Below are positions 7,205 to 16,245 of a stretch of 64,000 bases of DNA, in pieces. The notes under the pieces are model-generated. The model had not been told where the DNA came from and did not search any database. It saw only the letters and a list, made by a program, of their open reading frames with translations. The DNA is from CBDCFV01 sp965261795. GTDB taxonomy: Bacteria > Chloroflexota > Dehalococcoidia > Lucifugimonadales > UBA3495. Every line of letters starts with the position of its first letter. The stretch's first letter is position 1. A program made the position numbers and the translations under genes. The stretch covers positions 62,001-126,000 of the forward strand of contig OZ253476.1 of the NCBI GenBank assembly GCA_965261795.1. The letters run 5' to 3'.

Positions 7205-8896
7205 TTATCCCCTGCTCAGCCTCTCCATCTCCACTGCGAACCACAAGCCCATGCTCCCGCTGCGGTCGTCGAAGCCGAACACCGCCGGACGGTGCAGGTA
7301 CTCTCGCAGGTTCTCCTGTACGCCGGTGCTGATGCAGGCGTCCACCACGTCCCCATTGTCATCCACCCTCTCCGACACCCCTTGCCACGCCATCCCCAAC
7401 GACTCGCGGTACGATTCGTCCAGCCACCCCCGCCGCAGCCCTCTCGCCATGGCGTAGCCCGCCATGCAGGTGGCGGTGAACTCGTGGTACGAGCCGGGAA
7501 AGTCCAGTACCTCGGGATACATCCCCGACGGCTCCTGGACGTTTCTCATTCCTTCCAGCACCCTCCGGTACATGGCGAGCACCGCATCCCGGTCCGGGTG
7601 GTCTTCCGGCAGATAGGTAAGCGTCTCGGTTAGTCCCAGCGCCGCGAAGCCGTTGCCCCGTCCCCAGAAGTAATGCGCCGAGCGGCAATGCTGGAACAAC
7701 CCATCGTCCTGCTGGATTTCGCCGTCCAGCAGGAACCGGGTCAATATATCCAGGTAGCGCCGCTCTCCGGTGATGCTGAAGGCCCGCCCCAGCATGGCCC
7801 CGGCCATGAACATGTCCTCGGTGCGAAAGTCCGGGTCGCAAGGCGGCGGCGCCGTTCCTCTGGGAACGGCTTGGTACCGGTCCGCCACCTGCACTATAAG
7901 GTCGGAATAACGGCGGTCTCCGGTAGCCTCTGCCAACTCCTGCCCCCAGAGCAATCCTGCCAGGTTCGCCCCGCTGGGACGGTCTCCGAACATCGAGATA
8001 GCACCGGATACGTAAGGCTCCAGCAGACGCACGATGCCTTCCACCGGCGACTCGCCGCTTGGCTCCAACCGTGCCAAGCGCAAACGGCCGCTTATGGCCA
8101 CCCCTTGAGTGTAGTTGACCGGGTCCAAGGCGTAGCCATACACTCCCGCCAACACCCGGCCCAACTCCAGGAACGAACGTCGCCGCCGCGCCCCCAGCGT
8201 GTTCCGGGCGGCCGACGCTCCCAGCGAGCCGGGTTGGCTCCCGACAATGTTCCACAACCGTTCCAATTCCCCCTCGAGAAGGCCATCTGGAGTCGTCAGC
8301 CGCAAGCCGGGAATCGGCCCCAGATTGTCTGGATCCCCGCGGCCAAGAGCGGCTGACAATGACGAATCTTCCAGTGCGACTCCAGACGCGCCCAGTGCCG
8401 CTTCCAGTTCGCCGGCCGCCGCGTTTGCTTGCCACTCTACTGTGTCCCCGGCTCGAATCTCCAGCGCCAAGTCCGGCGCTTGGAAGCACAGCCACCGCCA
8501 CAGGTAGCGGGTCTCGGGTGCGTCCGCGTCATAGTAGAAATTTCCTTTCGGCGGAAAAGCCGCCGAAAGGTCCGTCCTGCCCTCAGGATTGGCTAACGGT
8601 ACGCCCGTCAACGCGACGTTCCCCGCATACGGATGATGCGCGCCCGCGGCCCATTGCAAAGCCCTCAGCCCCAACGCCGCGTCTTCCGCATTCCCCGATA
8701 AACCGGAGACCAATGCTATGCGCCTTCGCCCAGTCTCCGCGGCGTAGGCGTCCACAGCCACCAACGCCGGTATCGACCGCAACCCGGCAGTTACGCCGCA
8801 GGCGGACAGCCTCCACCGGCCCTGGCTTTCTTGGGCCAACGATTGGAGCGCTGCATTAACGTTCGAAAGATTATCGTTCATATCGTCAAATCGCAT
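7205..8896 (-). CDS. GH88/GH105-like glycoside hydrolase with an N-terminal M14-like region
   Basis: About 563 residues from the ATG at 8896. The open frame reaches 8995, but that part lies over a repeat element, so it is excluded. The C-terminal half (about 270-560) is an alpha/alpha barrel of the unsaturated rhamnogalacturonyl hydrolase kind: EDMFMAGAMLGRAFSITG, the hallmark FWGRGNGFAALGLTETL and a FTATCMAGYAMARG segment. The N-terminal part (IALVSGLSGNAEDAALGLRAL...PLANPEGR) resembles the succinylglutamate desuccinylase/M14 fold, but the zinc-binding HxxE is replaced by NAED-type residues, so it may be inactive. The probable role is breakdown of pectin-like or other uronic acid polymers. 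No export signal is evident. Confidence 0.7.
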   Translation of the reverse strand: MRFDDMNDNLSNVNAALQSLAQESQGRWRLSACGVTAGLRSIPALVAVDAYAAETGRRRIALVSGLSGNAEDAALGLRALQWAAGAHHPYAGNVALTGVPLANPEGRTDLSAAFPPKGNFYYDADAPETRYLWRWLCFQAPDLALEIRAGDTVEWQANAAAGELEAALGASGVALEDSSLSAALGRGDPDNLGPIPGLRLTTPDGLLEGELERLWNIVGSQPGSLGASAARNTLGARRRRSFLELGRVLAGVYGYALDPVNYTQGVAISGRLRLARLEPSGESPVEGIVRLLEPYVSGAISMFGDRPSGANLAGLLWGQELAEATGDRRYSDLIVQVADRYQAVPRGTAPPPCDPDFRTEDMFMAGAMLGRAFSITGERRYLDILTRFLLDGEIQQDDGLFQHCRSAHYFWGRGNGFAALGLTETLTYLPEDHPDRDAVLAMYRRVLEGMRNVQEPSGMYPEVLDFPGSYHEFTATCMAGYAMARGLRRGWLDESYRESLGMAWQGVSERVDDNGDVVDACISTGVQENLREYLHRPAVFGFDDRSGSMGLWFAVEMERLSRG

Positions 8897-8967
8897 CCCG
8901 CTTAGAATGTCACTCGATTCTACAGGTTTTGCTTTTTCAGCGCACGGATACCTTACGGTTGACACAA

Positions 8968-9052
8968 TTGTCTGATTCAGGATGAAAGGATTCACAGGAC
9001 CAGTTCGCCTATCCTGAAAATCCTAAAATCCGGTAAATCCTGATTCAGACAA
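8968..9052. repeat. Inverted-repeat element with TTGTCTGATTCAGGAT ends
   Basis: The left end TTGTCTGATTCAGGAT (8968-8983) and right end ATCCTGATTCAGACAA (9037-9052) are inverted copies at 15 of 16 positions, enclosing about 53 bp. Related single ends occur at 20539-20554 and, degraded, near 6828. It looks like a small non-coding mobile or REP-like element and would form a long hairpin. Confidence 0.65.
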
Positions 9053-9155
9053 CCGCTCCAGTGGACAATCCGCCATCTCCCAAGTACCATTCCGAACTGT
9101 GAAGCGCCCATAAGGACCGAATGGAGACAAGAACGCCTGAAAAGGAGGCTGACCA

Positions 9156-9956
9156 ATGCCCGACTACAAAATCCAGGTTGGCAACGTGGAGTTGGTGTCG
9201 TTAAGCGACGGATTCCCTCAACGGTCCCCGTTGATACCCTTTCCCGACACCACTATAGAACAGTGGCGGGAGTTCCCTGAGTTGCTGGACGAGCACGATC
9301 AAGTACGCAGCAGGTACGGCACCGTGGCGGTGCGGTCGTCCGGCAAGCTGATCATCGTAGACACCGGCTTGCAGGCCGAGGACGGGACGCTACTCGACGA
9401 CATGGACAAGAAAGGCATAGATAGAGAGGCAGTAGACCTGGTGGTGTTTACTCACCTGCACCCCGACCACGTGGGCTGGAATTTGACCAACGGACGGCCC
9501 AATTTCCCCAACGCCCGCTACTTGGTGCCGCGGAAGGACTGGGACTATTGGACTCAGCCAAACGTCGCAGCCGGGGCCGAGCACATCATCAATCAGGTCA
9601 TCCCGCTGCAGAGCCTGAACATCATGGACCTGATCGACGACGGGTACAACATTACCGACGAACTGGCCACAGTGCCTACGCCCGGCCACACCCCCGGCCA
9701 CGTTTCCATCACCATAGCGTCATCCGGTGAGCGGGGCTACATACTGGGCGACGTGGCCCACAGCGTGGCCCAAGCCCATTATACCGACTGGTGTCCCATC
9801 TTCGACATCGAGCCGGACGTGTCCCGGCAGACCCGCCATTCGGTACTGGACATGCTCGAAGCCGAGGGAATCATTGTGGCCGCGGGGCATTTCCCCGACC
9901 CGGGATTTGGTCACTTCGTCCGCGGAGAAAGCCGCCGGGTGTGGCGGGGAGTCTAA
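9156..9956 (+). CDS. MBL-fold metallo-hydrolase
   Basis: 266 residues with a strong ribosome-binding site (AAAGGAGG) ahead of the ATG. The metallo-beta-lactamase fold signature THLHPDHVGWN (about 107-117) supplies the two-zinc HxHxDH ligands. Further ligands are likely in PTPGHTPGHVS (about 173), ILGDVAHS and the final AAGHFPDPGFGHF. The lactonase/AttM-like branch has a similar layout, so hydrolysis of a lactone or ester is plausible, but the substrate cannot be read from sequence. It converges on the ABC transporter operon and looks cytoplasmic. Confidence 0.85.
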   Translation: MPDYKIQVGNVELVSLSDGFPQRSPLIPFPDTTIEQWREFPELLDEHDQVRSRYGTVAVRSSGKLIIVDTGLQAEDGTLLDDMDKKGIDREAVDLVVFTHLHPDHVGWNLTNGRPNFPNARYLVPRKDWDYWTQPNVAAGAEHIINQVIPLQSLNIMDLIDDGYNITDELATVPTPGHTPGHVSITIASSGERGYILGDVAHSVAQAHYTDWCPIFDIEPDVSRQTRHSVLDMLEAEGIIVAAGHFPDPGFGHFVRGESRRVWRGV

Positions 9957-10000
9957 AAGAGCTTCTCTCCTTCTGGGAGGCGACCGGGGCTATACCTCAA

Positions 10001-10903
10001 TCATCTTTGCCTTAGCCGCGGGTCAAGGGTGTCCCGCAAGGCATCGCCCAACAGGTTGAACGAGAAGACCGCTAGGGCTATTGCCAGCCCGGGGCCTATC
10101 GCCAACCCAAGCCCGCCGGTGAACAATTCCTGGGACGCGGTGTTGACCATCGCTCCCCAAGACGGTGCGTCGGGCGGCGCACCAACACCCAGGAAACTGA
10201 GTGCCGCCTCGGTAATGATGGCGTTCCCTATGCTGACGCTGATCAGAATGATGTAGGGAGCGATGGTGTTGGGGAAGATGTGGCGGGCCATGATGCGGAT
10301 GTGAGAACACCCCACGGCCCTGGCGCTGTCGATGTAAGTCTGTTCCTTGATGCTCAAGGCAGAGCCCCGGATGATGCGCGCACCGCCAGGGATGAGCAAA
10401 ATGGCAATGGCGATAATCACATTGTTGATTGACTGACCCAGAGTCACCATGATGGCCATCGCCAGCACCAAGCCGGGAAATGCTTGAATGGCGTCCACGA
10501 ACCGCTGTACCACCAAGTCCAGGACCCCGCCCGCGTAAGCGGTGACGATGCCGATGAACGCGCCCAAGCTGACCCCGATGAAGACCGATACTATCCCGAC
10601 GTAAATAGATATACGGGACCCCATGATTACCCGGCTGAAAACGTCACGGCCCAAGGGGTCCGTGCCAAGCCAATGTTCGCCGCTCACGGGCAAGCTGCGG
10701 GCGAAAGAGGCGTCGAGAGGATCGTAGGGCGCGATCAGAGGAGCCAGGATGGTAATCACGCCCATCAGCGCCAAAACCAACGCCCCCGCCATGCCCAAGG
10801 GCTTCGCTTGGGCGAAACGCCGAAGGGTAGTGACTGCCCGCTGGCCTACCCGGGGCGTCGCCGCCTGCAGGACGGATGTTGTTCCACCTTGATCCAGGGC
10901 CAA
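10001..10903 (-). CDS. Peptide/nickel-type ABC transporter permease (DppC/OppC family)
   Basis: 300 residues with a hydrophobic N-terminal segment (MAGALVLALMGVITILAPLI), the DppC family N-domain LPVSGEHWLGTDPLGRDVFSR, and about five further membrane segments carrying the EAA loop (GCSHIRIMARHIFPN). It is the inner-membrane partner of the permease encoded 12 bp upstream. It is the last gene of a three-gene minus-strand operon (binding protein, DppB-type, DppC-type). No ATPase genes follow in this window, so the ATPases must be encoded elsewhere. Confidence 0.92.
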   Translation of the reverse strand: MALDQGGTTSVLQAATPRVGQRAVTTLRRFAQAKPLGMAGALVLALMGVITILAPLIAPYDPLDASFARSLPVSGEHWLGTDPLGRDVFSRVIMGSRISIYVGIVSVFIGVSLGAFIGIVTAYAGGVLDLVVQRFVDAIQAFPGLVLAMAIMVTLGQSINNVIIAIAILLIPGGARIIRGSALSIKEQTYIDSARAVGCSHIRIMARHIFPNTIAPYIILISVSIGNAIITEAALSFLGVGAPPDAPSWGAMVNTASQELFTGGLGLAIGPGLAIALAVFSFNLLGDALRDTLDPRLRQR

Positions 10904-10915
10904 ACCCTTGCTCCT

Positions 10916-11887
10916 CTACGTATAACGTATCCGGGGGTCCAAGTAACCGTAGACCATATCCACTACCAGGTTAATGCCCAGCATGATCAAAACGTTAATC
11001 AGCACCAACCCCTGAATGAGGGCGAAGTCCCGGTTTGCGATGGCTTGGACGAACAGGCTTCCCAAGCCCGGTATAACGAATATCACCTCTATTAACACGG
11101 CCCCGTTCACCAAGCGCCCCAAGTCCCACGCCAGCATCGTAAATATGGGAATGACCGAGTTTCGCAGGGCGTGCCGGTAAACAACCGCCCGCTCGGACAT
11201 GCCTTTGGCACGGGCAGTGCGCACGTAGTCCTCGCGCAGCACTTCCATCATTTGGGCACGGGTCAGCCGCAAAAGCGGCGCGCCTTGGCTGTAGGCCAAG
11301 ATCAACACGGGAATGAGCATCTTCTTGAAGTTGATCGCCGGGTCCTCCAAGGGACCCGACCAACCTACCGGCGGAGACCATCCCACCAACTGGGCGAGGA
11401 AAATCAGCACCAACGTGGCAATCCAGAAGTTGGGAACGCTCAGGCCGGCAACACTGAAGATTTGGATAGCCCGGTCAACATTGGTATCCGCCTTAGTGGC
11501 AGCCAGCACCCCCAGCGGAATGCTCCACAAAAAAGTCAGGATGATGGTAAGTACCGCCAATTCCACCGTCCGGGGAAACCGCTCCCCAATTACGGTGGTG
11601 GCCTTACGGCCCCGCTGGGTGAAAGACTCTCCCAAGTCCCCCTTGGCCAGTTGTTTGACCCAATCGAAAAACTGGACCGCCAGTGGACGGTTGAAACCCA
11701 TTTCCTCCCGCAGCTTCTCTTCCAGAGCCTTGGATTCCGCCAAAGGGCCAGACCCACCCTCCTCGCCATAGACCATTATGGTGACGATGTCTCCGGGAGC
11801 GGCCTTCATGATAAGGAACACTATGAAGACCGCAAGGAGGGCGGTGGGGACGAAGAGCAGCCCCCTTTTCACCAAGTAGCGGTACAA
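10916..11887 (-). CDS. Peptide/nickel-type ABC transporter permease (DppB/OppB family)
   Basis: 323 residues with the DppB layout: an N-terminal membrane helix (LLFVPTALLAVFIVFLIMKA), a periplasmic domain with PGDIVTIMV and GLGFNRP-like text (MGFNRPLAVQFFDWVKQL), then five membrane segments with the EAA loop (ERAVVYRHALRNSVIPI) and C-terminal NLVVDMVYGYLDPRIRYT, typical of the family. It starts two bases after the stop of the binding-protein gene and pairs with the permease downstream. Confidence 0.93.
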   Translation of the reverse strand: MYRYLVKRGLLFVPTALLAVFIVFLIMKAAPGDIVTIMVYGEEGGSGPLAESKALEEKLREEMGFNRPLAVQFFDWVKQLAKGDLGESFTQRGRKATTVIGERFPRTVELAVLTIILTFLWSIPLGVLAATKADTNVDRAIQIFSVAGLSVPNFWIATLVLIFLAQLVGWSPPVGWSGPLEDPAINFKKMLIPVLILAYSQGAPLLRLTRAQMMEVLREDYVRTARAKGMSERAVVYRHALRNSVIPIFTMLAWDLGRLVNGAVLIEVIFVIPGLGSLFVQAIANRDFALIQGLVLINVLIMLGINLVVDMVYGYLDPRIRYT

Positions 11888-11889
11888 AG

Positions 11890-13725
11890 CTAGTTGGCTT
11901 TATCGATCCAGACCCGGTCCATGCGGTTATGCTCGAACCAAGGGCCAAGAGAGTGCCATCCTTTTACTTCGCTCCGCACCAAGTTCACGGCGTGGTTCCA
12001 CGTCATCGGCACATGCCCTGTGTCTACCTCATAGACAAACTTTTGCATCTGGAGGTGCAATTCCCGCCGCCGGTCTACGTCGGTGGCGTTCAGTTGCTCA
12101 TTGTACAACTTGGTGAATTCCGGATGTTCCCAGCGACCCCAGTTCCGCCCAGCGTCCGGGGCGATGATCAAGCCGAAAATGGAGTCAGCGTCCTTGAATT
12201 GGACGCCGGAACCGTGACCATAAAGGGTAAAGTCGCCTTCAGCAACACGGGCGAATACTGAAGGCCGGTCCTGCAGCACGATGTCGCATTCGATGTTCAA
12301 GGCGGTCCTCAGTTGGGCTATGGGGACTTCCATGTAGAGCCTGCCTTGGGCGGTATTCTGGCCCAGGCACTCGTTGTCCTCCAGTTTGAAACCACCAGGA
12401 AAACCAGCCTCAGCCAACAAGCGTTTGGCTTCGGCGAGGTCTTGATCTTTCGGTTGCCGCACCCCGGGCATCTGGTTAACCTCTTCTAAAGACAGCGCGA
12501 CATCTCCGTAAATCGCCGGGTCCAACACCGCCCCCGCTACGCCCTGGCCGCGCCAGACCTTGTCGAGGTAGTCTTGCCGGTCCAAGGCCAGGAAAATTGC
12601 CCGACGTACCCGGATATCGTCGAAGGGCGGCCGTTGGGTGTTGAAGATAAAGGTCTGGTTTACGCCAACGGGATACGGGATTGCGTTGATCTTGTCATCT
12701 CCCAATTGTTGCCGCACCTTCTCGATGTCCGTGGGTCTGGGGGGAGCGGCCAGCCACATGTTCAACTGGTCCGAGACCAACGCTCCGATGATCGTCGCTC
12801 TGTCATTGATTTGAAGAATCTTCAAAGTGTCCAGGAAAGGCAGTCCTTCCTCAAAGTAGTCCGGGTTTCGTTCGTACACCAACTCCACATCCCGCTCCCA
12901 CTTCACGAACTTGAACGCACCGGTACCTATGGCTTTTTCTCCCAACGCATCCTCGTCCAGCACATGCTTGGGAACAACCATCATCCAGTTGGACGCCAGG
13001 GTGGGTATCAGCAGCAACCCCGGCGAGTTTTGGACAAACCTTACCGTTCGATCGTCGATCAGGTCCACCTGCTTTATCAGCTTCTTGATATGACGCTCGA
13101 CGCGTGTGCTATGGAAGTCTGGGTCCAATCCCCTATCGAATGTCGCTTTCACATCGGCAGCCGTGAACGGCATCCCATCGTGGAATTCTATACCCTCTCG
13201 CAGACGGAAGGTGAAGGACAAGCCGTCATCGCTGGGCTCCCAAGTGCTGGCAAGGTCGCCAATAATCTCGTTGGTGTTCTCCGGGTTTATGCGAAGGAGC
13301 CCGTTGTACACCGGCGCCGCGGTGATGAGACACGACCCCGGTCCGCAACTCTGGAAGTCCAAGTCCCGCGGCTCGCCGGGGTTGCTGTTTCGCACCAACT
13401 CTCCGCCGTATTTGCCGCCGGCGGGCAATGGCGCTAACTTCCCTGTCGCAACCGGCACGGGAGTGGCGACAACTATCTTCTCAATCACCACCTCCTTCTC
13501 TACTTGGACCTCTTTGATTACCTCCTTCTCAACTATTTTTTCCACGGGGACTTCCCGTATGACCTCTTTCTCAACTACCTTTTCTACAGGGACTTCCCGT
13601 ACAACCTCTTTTTCTACTATTTGCGGCGCAGGAGCGGCGCCGCCACAGGCGACGACACCACTTAGCACTAATATCAGAGAAAATATGACAAAGGAACTTA
13701 ACACGCGCCGTTGGAAGGCCATCAT
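11890..13725 (-). CDS. ABC transporter substrate-binding lipoprotein (SBP_bac_5)
   Basis: 611 residues. A lipoprotein signal ends in LSGVVAC, so Cys27 is probably lipidated. Next comes an unusual linker of about 55 residues built from VEKEV, REVPVEK and KEVQVEK units, then the dipeptide/oligopeptide-binding domain (LASTWEPSDDGLSFTFRLREGIEFHDG). Such repeated Glu/Lys/Val linkers are common in binding proteins of SAR202-like Chloroflexota and probably form a stalk at the cell surface. A ribosome-binding site GGAGG precedes the ATG pair. It is the first gene of the transporter operon and divergent from an amidohydrolase, which suggests that the imported compound is an amide, cyclic amide or deaminable base. 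Confidence 0.92.
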   Translation of the reverse strand: MMAFQRRVLSSFVIFSLILVLSGVVACGGAAPAPQIVEKEVVREVPVEKVVEKEVIREVPVEKIVEKEVIKEVQVEKEVVIEKIVVATPVPVATGKLAPLPAGGKYGGELVRNSNPGEPRDLDFQSCGPGSCLITAAPVYNGLLRINPENTNEIIGDLASTWEPSDDGLSFTFRLREGIEFHDGMPFTAADVKATFDRGLDPDFHSTRVERHIKKLIKQVDLIDDRTVRFVQNSPGLLLIPTLASNWMMVVPKHVLDEDALGEKAIGTGAFKFVKWERDVELVYERNPDYFEEGLPFLDTLKILQINDRATIIGALVSDQLNMWLAAPPRPTDIEKVRQQLGDDKINAIPYPVGVNQTFIFNTQRPPFDDIRVRRAIFLALDRQDYLDKVWRGQGVAGAVLDPAIYGDVALSLEEVNQMPGVRQPKDQDLAEAKRLLAEAGFPGGFKLEDNECLGQNTAQGRLYMEVPIAQLRTALNIECDIVLQDRPSVFARVAEGDFTLYGHGSGVQFKDADSIFGLIIAPDAGRNWGRWEHPEFTKLYNEQLNATDVDRRRELHLQMQKFVYEVDTGHVPMTWNHAVNLVRSEVKGWHSLGPWFEHNRMDRVWIDKAN

Positions 13726-13773
13726 TCATCCTCCAGTCTCATTGTTTCCGCCGCAAGGGCCTGAAACATTGCG

Positions 13774-13802
13774 ATAGTATAGACTGGGTTGTATGGTGTC
13801 AA
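13774..13802 (-). promoter_or_regulatory. Sigma70-type promoter of the ABC transporter operon
   Basis: On the minus strand TTGACA (13797-13802) and TACTAT (13774-13779) are separated by 17 bp. A TATACT overlaps the -10 at a shorter spacing. It lies about 50 bp upstream of the binding-protein start. Confidence 0.6.
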
Positions 13803-13819
13803 ACGAATCAGACGCATCC

Positions 13820-13857
13820 ACAGGTTGGTTTAGGTATAACAGGTTGGTTTAGGTATA
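13820..13857 (+). repeat. Perfect 19-bp tandem repeat upstream of the amidohydrolase
   Basis: ACAGGTTGGTTTAGGTATA occurs twice without a gap, ending a few bases before the AGGAGG ribosome-binding site of the 13870 gene. It lies in the short divergent intergenic region next to the transporter promoter, so it may be a regulator binding site or part of the promoter. Confidence 0.7.
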
Positions 13858-13869
13858 TAGGAGGCAGCT

Positions 13870-15420
13870 ATGGCAACGACCTTAGTGCGGGGGAAGTACA
13901 TAATCTGCAAGGTGACCGGGCCTAACTCCGCGGAGGTGGTGTCGGACGGCGGGGTGCTACAGCGGGACGGAGAGATCATTGAAGTCGCCGATTACCGGGA
14001 CTTGCGGGACCGATACCCCGACGCAGAGGTGATTGGGTCTTCCAGCTACTTGGTAATGCCTGGGTTGGTCAACGACCACTTTCACGTAGGCCTTACGCCG
14101 TTCCAGTTGGGCGCTCCCGACCTGCCGTTGGAGTTGTGGATGCTGGCCCGCATAGGAAGCCGGGCGATAGACCCCTACTTGGACCAACTCTACGGGGCGG
14201 TGCAGATGATCGAGTCGGGCACCACCACCGTCCAAGCCATCCACTCACCGGGCCGGGGAGTACCGTCAGTGAGCCTTGACGTAGCGGACAAAGTGGTAAA
14301 GGCCTTTCAAGACTCTGGAATGCGGGTCTCCTACGCGCCTTCAGTGGCTGACCAGAACTCCATGATCTCCGGCCGGGACGGGGGCGAAGCGGAGTTTGCC
14401 GCTCGATTGCCCGGAGACCTAGCTGAACGGTACCGGTCCTTCATGGGCCGCACCTACTTGCCCGTGTCCGAGGTTATCTCCATCCTAGAGGAGATTTTCT
14501 CCAAGTACGGCGACAATCGCTTGGAAAGAGTCCAGGTAACCATGGCTCCCAGCAACGTCCACCGTTGCTCGGATGAAATGCTGGTGGCTCTGAGGGATAT
14601 TGCCACCCGACACAGCACCGGCATTCACATACATCTGCAGGAAACGGTCTACCAGAAGCTGTACGGCTTGACCGTCTACGGCAAAACGCCGCTCCAGCAC
14701 CTCAACGATTTGAGTTTTCTGGGCCCTGACGTAGTATGCGGCCACAGCGTATGGGCCACGGAAGAAGACTTGGCGATTATGGAGGCAACGGGAACCAATA
14801 TCTGCCACAACGCCAGCTCCAATCTGCGGCTGCAAAGCGGAATTGCCCCGTTGAGCAAAATTCTGGCGGCGGGAATCAGGGTCGCCTTGGGCAGCGACGA
14901 GGCCGGCATCAACGACGACAAGGACATGTTCCAGGAAATGCGGATGGCGCTTAAAATTCACCGCATCCCGGGCATAGACCACACTCCCCCGACCGCCCAC
15001 CAAGTGCTTCAAATGGCGACGGTAAACGGCGCCTACGCTAGTTGGTTCGGAGACCGCATCGGGACGCTGGAGCCGGGCAAGCGGGCCGACTTGGTGCTGC
15101 TTGACTTGAGAAACATCGAAGAACCGTTCCTGGACCCGGAGGTTTCCATCGTGGACGCGATGGTGCACCGGGGCCGCGCCATCGACGTGGCTACGGTGAT
15201 GGTGGACGGGGAGGTTGTTTTGCAGGATGGACAACTGACCAAAATCGATAAAGAGGATTTGTACAAGGAACTGAAGCAAGCCCTCGACCGACCCCTCACC
15301 TCACAAGAACAGGGGCGGCGCGAGCTTAGCAGGATGGTGGAACCACACCTGAGAAATTTCTATCTGGGCACTATCCCTCAAGACTCCGTTCCCCACACGG
15401 CGTACAACGCCCGCTCGTAA
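13870..15420 (+). CDS. Amidohydrolase/deaminase of the TrzA/AtzA (MTA/SAH deaminase-like) family
   Basis: 516 residues, with AGGAGG ahead of the ATG. Metal and catalytic positions of subtype III amidohydrolases are visible: PGLVNDHFHVG (about 67), HIHLQET (about 260), CGHSVWATEEDL (about 291), and SDEAGINDD (about 343), followed by the composite beta-sandwich domain GTLEPGKRADLVLLDL. The first pair is HFH, where HxH is expected. Family members deaminate or dechlorinate triazines, guanine, or 5'-methylthioadenosine; the real substrate is open. It is divergent from the peptide-type ABC transporter, suggesting joint import and hydrolysis. Confidence 0.88.
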   Translation: MATTLVRGKYIICKVTGPNSAEVVSDGGVLQRDGEIIEVADYRDLRDRYPDAEVIGSSSYLVMPGLVNDHFHVGLTPFQLGAPDLPLELWMLARIGSRAIDPYLDQLYGAVQMIESGTTTVQAIHSPGRGVPSVSLDVADKVVKAFQDSGMRVSYAPSVADQNSMISGRDGGEAEFAARLPGDLAERYRSFMGRTYLPVSEVISILEEIFSKYGDNRLERVQVTMAPSNVHRCSDEMLVALRDIATRHSTGIHIHLQETVYQKLYGLTVYGKTPLQHLNDLSFLGPDVVCGHSVWATEEDLAIMEATGTNICHNASSNLRLQSGIAPLSKILAAGIRVALGSDEAGINDDKDMFQEMRMALKIHRIPGIDHTPPTAHQVLQMATVNGAYASWFGDRIGTLEPGKRADLVLLDLRNIEEPFLDPEVSIVDAMVHRGRAIDVATVMVDGEVVLQDGQLTKIDKEDLYKELKQALDRPLTSQEQGRRELSRMVEPHLRNFYLGTIPQDSVPHTAYNARS

Positions 15421-15460
15421 ACCGTATGTAGTACACTATGGAGGTTTAGGGAGTAGTTCC

Positions 15461-15943
15461 ATGACTGCAGAACCCGACGCAACCCAAACCCTGGGATACT
15501 TGGAAGGTCGGATAACCGAGCAATCGGCCATGCTCCAACAGATACGAGCAGAAGTGACCGCCGGATTCCAACAGCTACGCGCAGAATCTCAACAACTACG
15601 TGTAGACATGACCACAGAATCCCGACAGTTACGCGCGGATATGACCGCCGAATCCAGACAACTACGCGCGGATATGACCGCCGAATTCCAACAGCTACGC
15701 ACAGAATCCCAACAGTTGCGTGCGGATATGACCGCCGAATCCAGACAACTACGCGCGGATATGACCGCCGAATTCCAACAGCTACGCGCAGAATCCCAAC
15801 AGTTGCGTGCGGATATGACCGCCGGACTACTGCAGGTCAACGCCCGGATTGACCGGGTGTTATTGGCCGGATGGGTAATCGGAGGCGCCATCATCGCTTC
15901 CCAAATCGGTCTGGTGGCCACGTTAATAGTCCAGGGCGGCTAA
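15461..15943 (+). CDS. Membrane-anchored hendecad-repeat coiled-coil protein
   Basis: 160 residues. After a short N-terminus, residues about 35-125 are built of near-identical 11-residue units such as RADMTAESRQL and RADMTAEFQQL, with occasional shorter units (AESQQL). The matching DNA is a 33-bp tandem repeat. Hendecads give a right-handed coiled coil. The C-terminus (about 130-157, VLLAGWVIGGAIIASQIG) is one membrane helix with almost nothing after it, so the rod probably projects into the cytoplasm. GGGAG lies eight bases before the ATG. The function is unknown; related coiled-coil/TM proteins are often annotated as DUF1640-like. Confidence 0.75.
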   Translation: MTAEPDATQTLGYLEGRITEQSAMLQQIRAEVTAGFQQLRAESQQLRVDMTTESRQLRADMTAESRQLRADMTAEFQQLRTESQQLRADMTAESRQLRADMTAEFQQLRAESQQLRADMTAGLLQVNARIDRVLLAGWVIGGAIIASQIGLVATLIVQGG

Positions 15944-16053
15944 CCAACGGCAAACCGCCGTATTGCTCCAAGGAGCAGACCAACTCCCCGGTAGGGAGCT
16001 GACAGGGGTATGTAAAATTGAGATTATAGCTACGAACCGGCCCCACCGCCCCT

Positions 16054-16080
16054 GGATTCCGGCCTACGCCGGAATGACGG
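16054..16080. repeat. Palindromic intergenic repeat (GGATTCC...GGAATGACGG)
   Basis: GGATTCCGGCCTACGCCGGAATGACGG forms a hairpin and belongs to the same family as the copies at 20657, 25513, 41575, 53851 and the array at 54790. Confidence 0.7.
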
Positions 16081-16245
16081 AATGGGCCCGATACGGAATG
16101 GGCCCGACAGTGAGCATTTGGGAGCGGTTTTGTATTTGAGCAAGCCTACCCTACTATGCGGTCTCACGTTCAACTGCGTAAAGTCCCAAATGAAATATAT
16201 ACCCTTATCAGCCGGTAGGGAGGGAGGCTTTCGTAAGCGAATAAG

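Noticed and set aside
7359..8501. Long minus-strand frame inside the GH105-like gene
   Set aside because: Arg/Gly-rich shadow in another frame of a gene whose own frame has clear glycoside hydrolase motifs.
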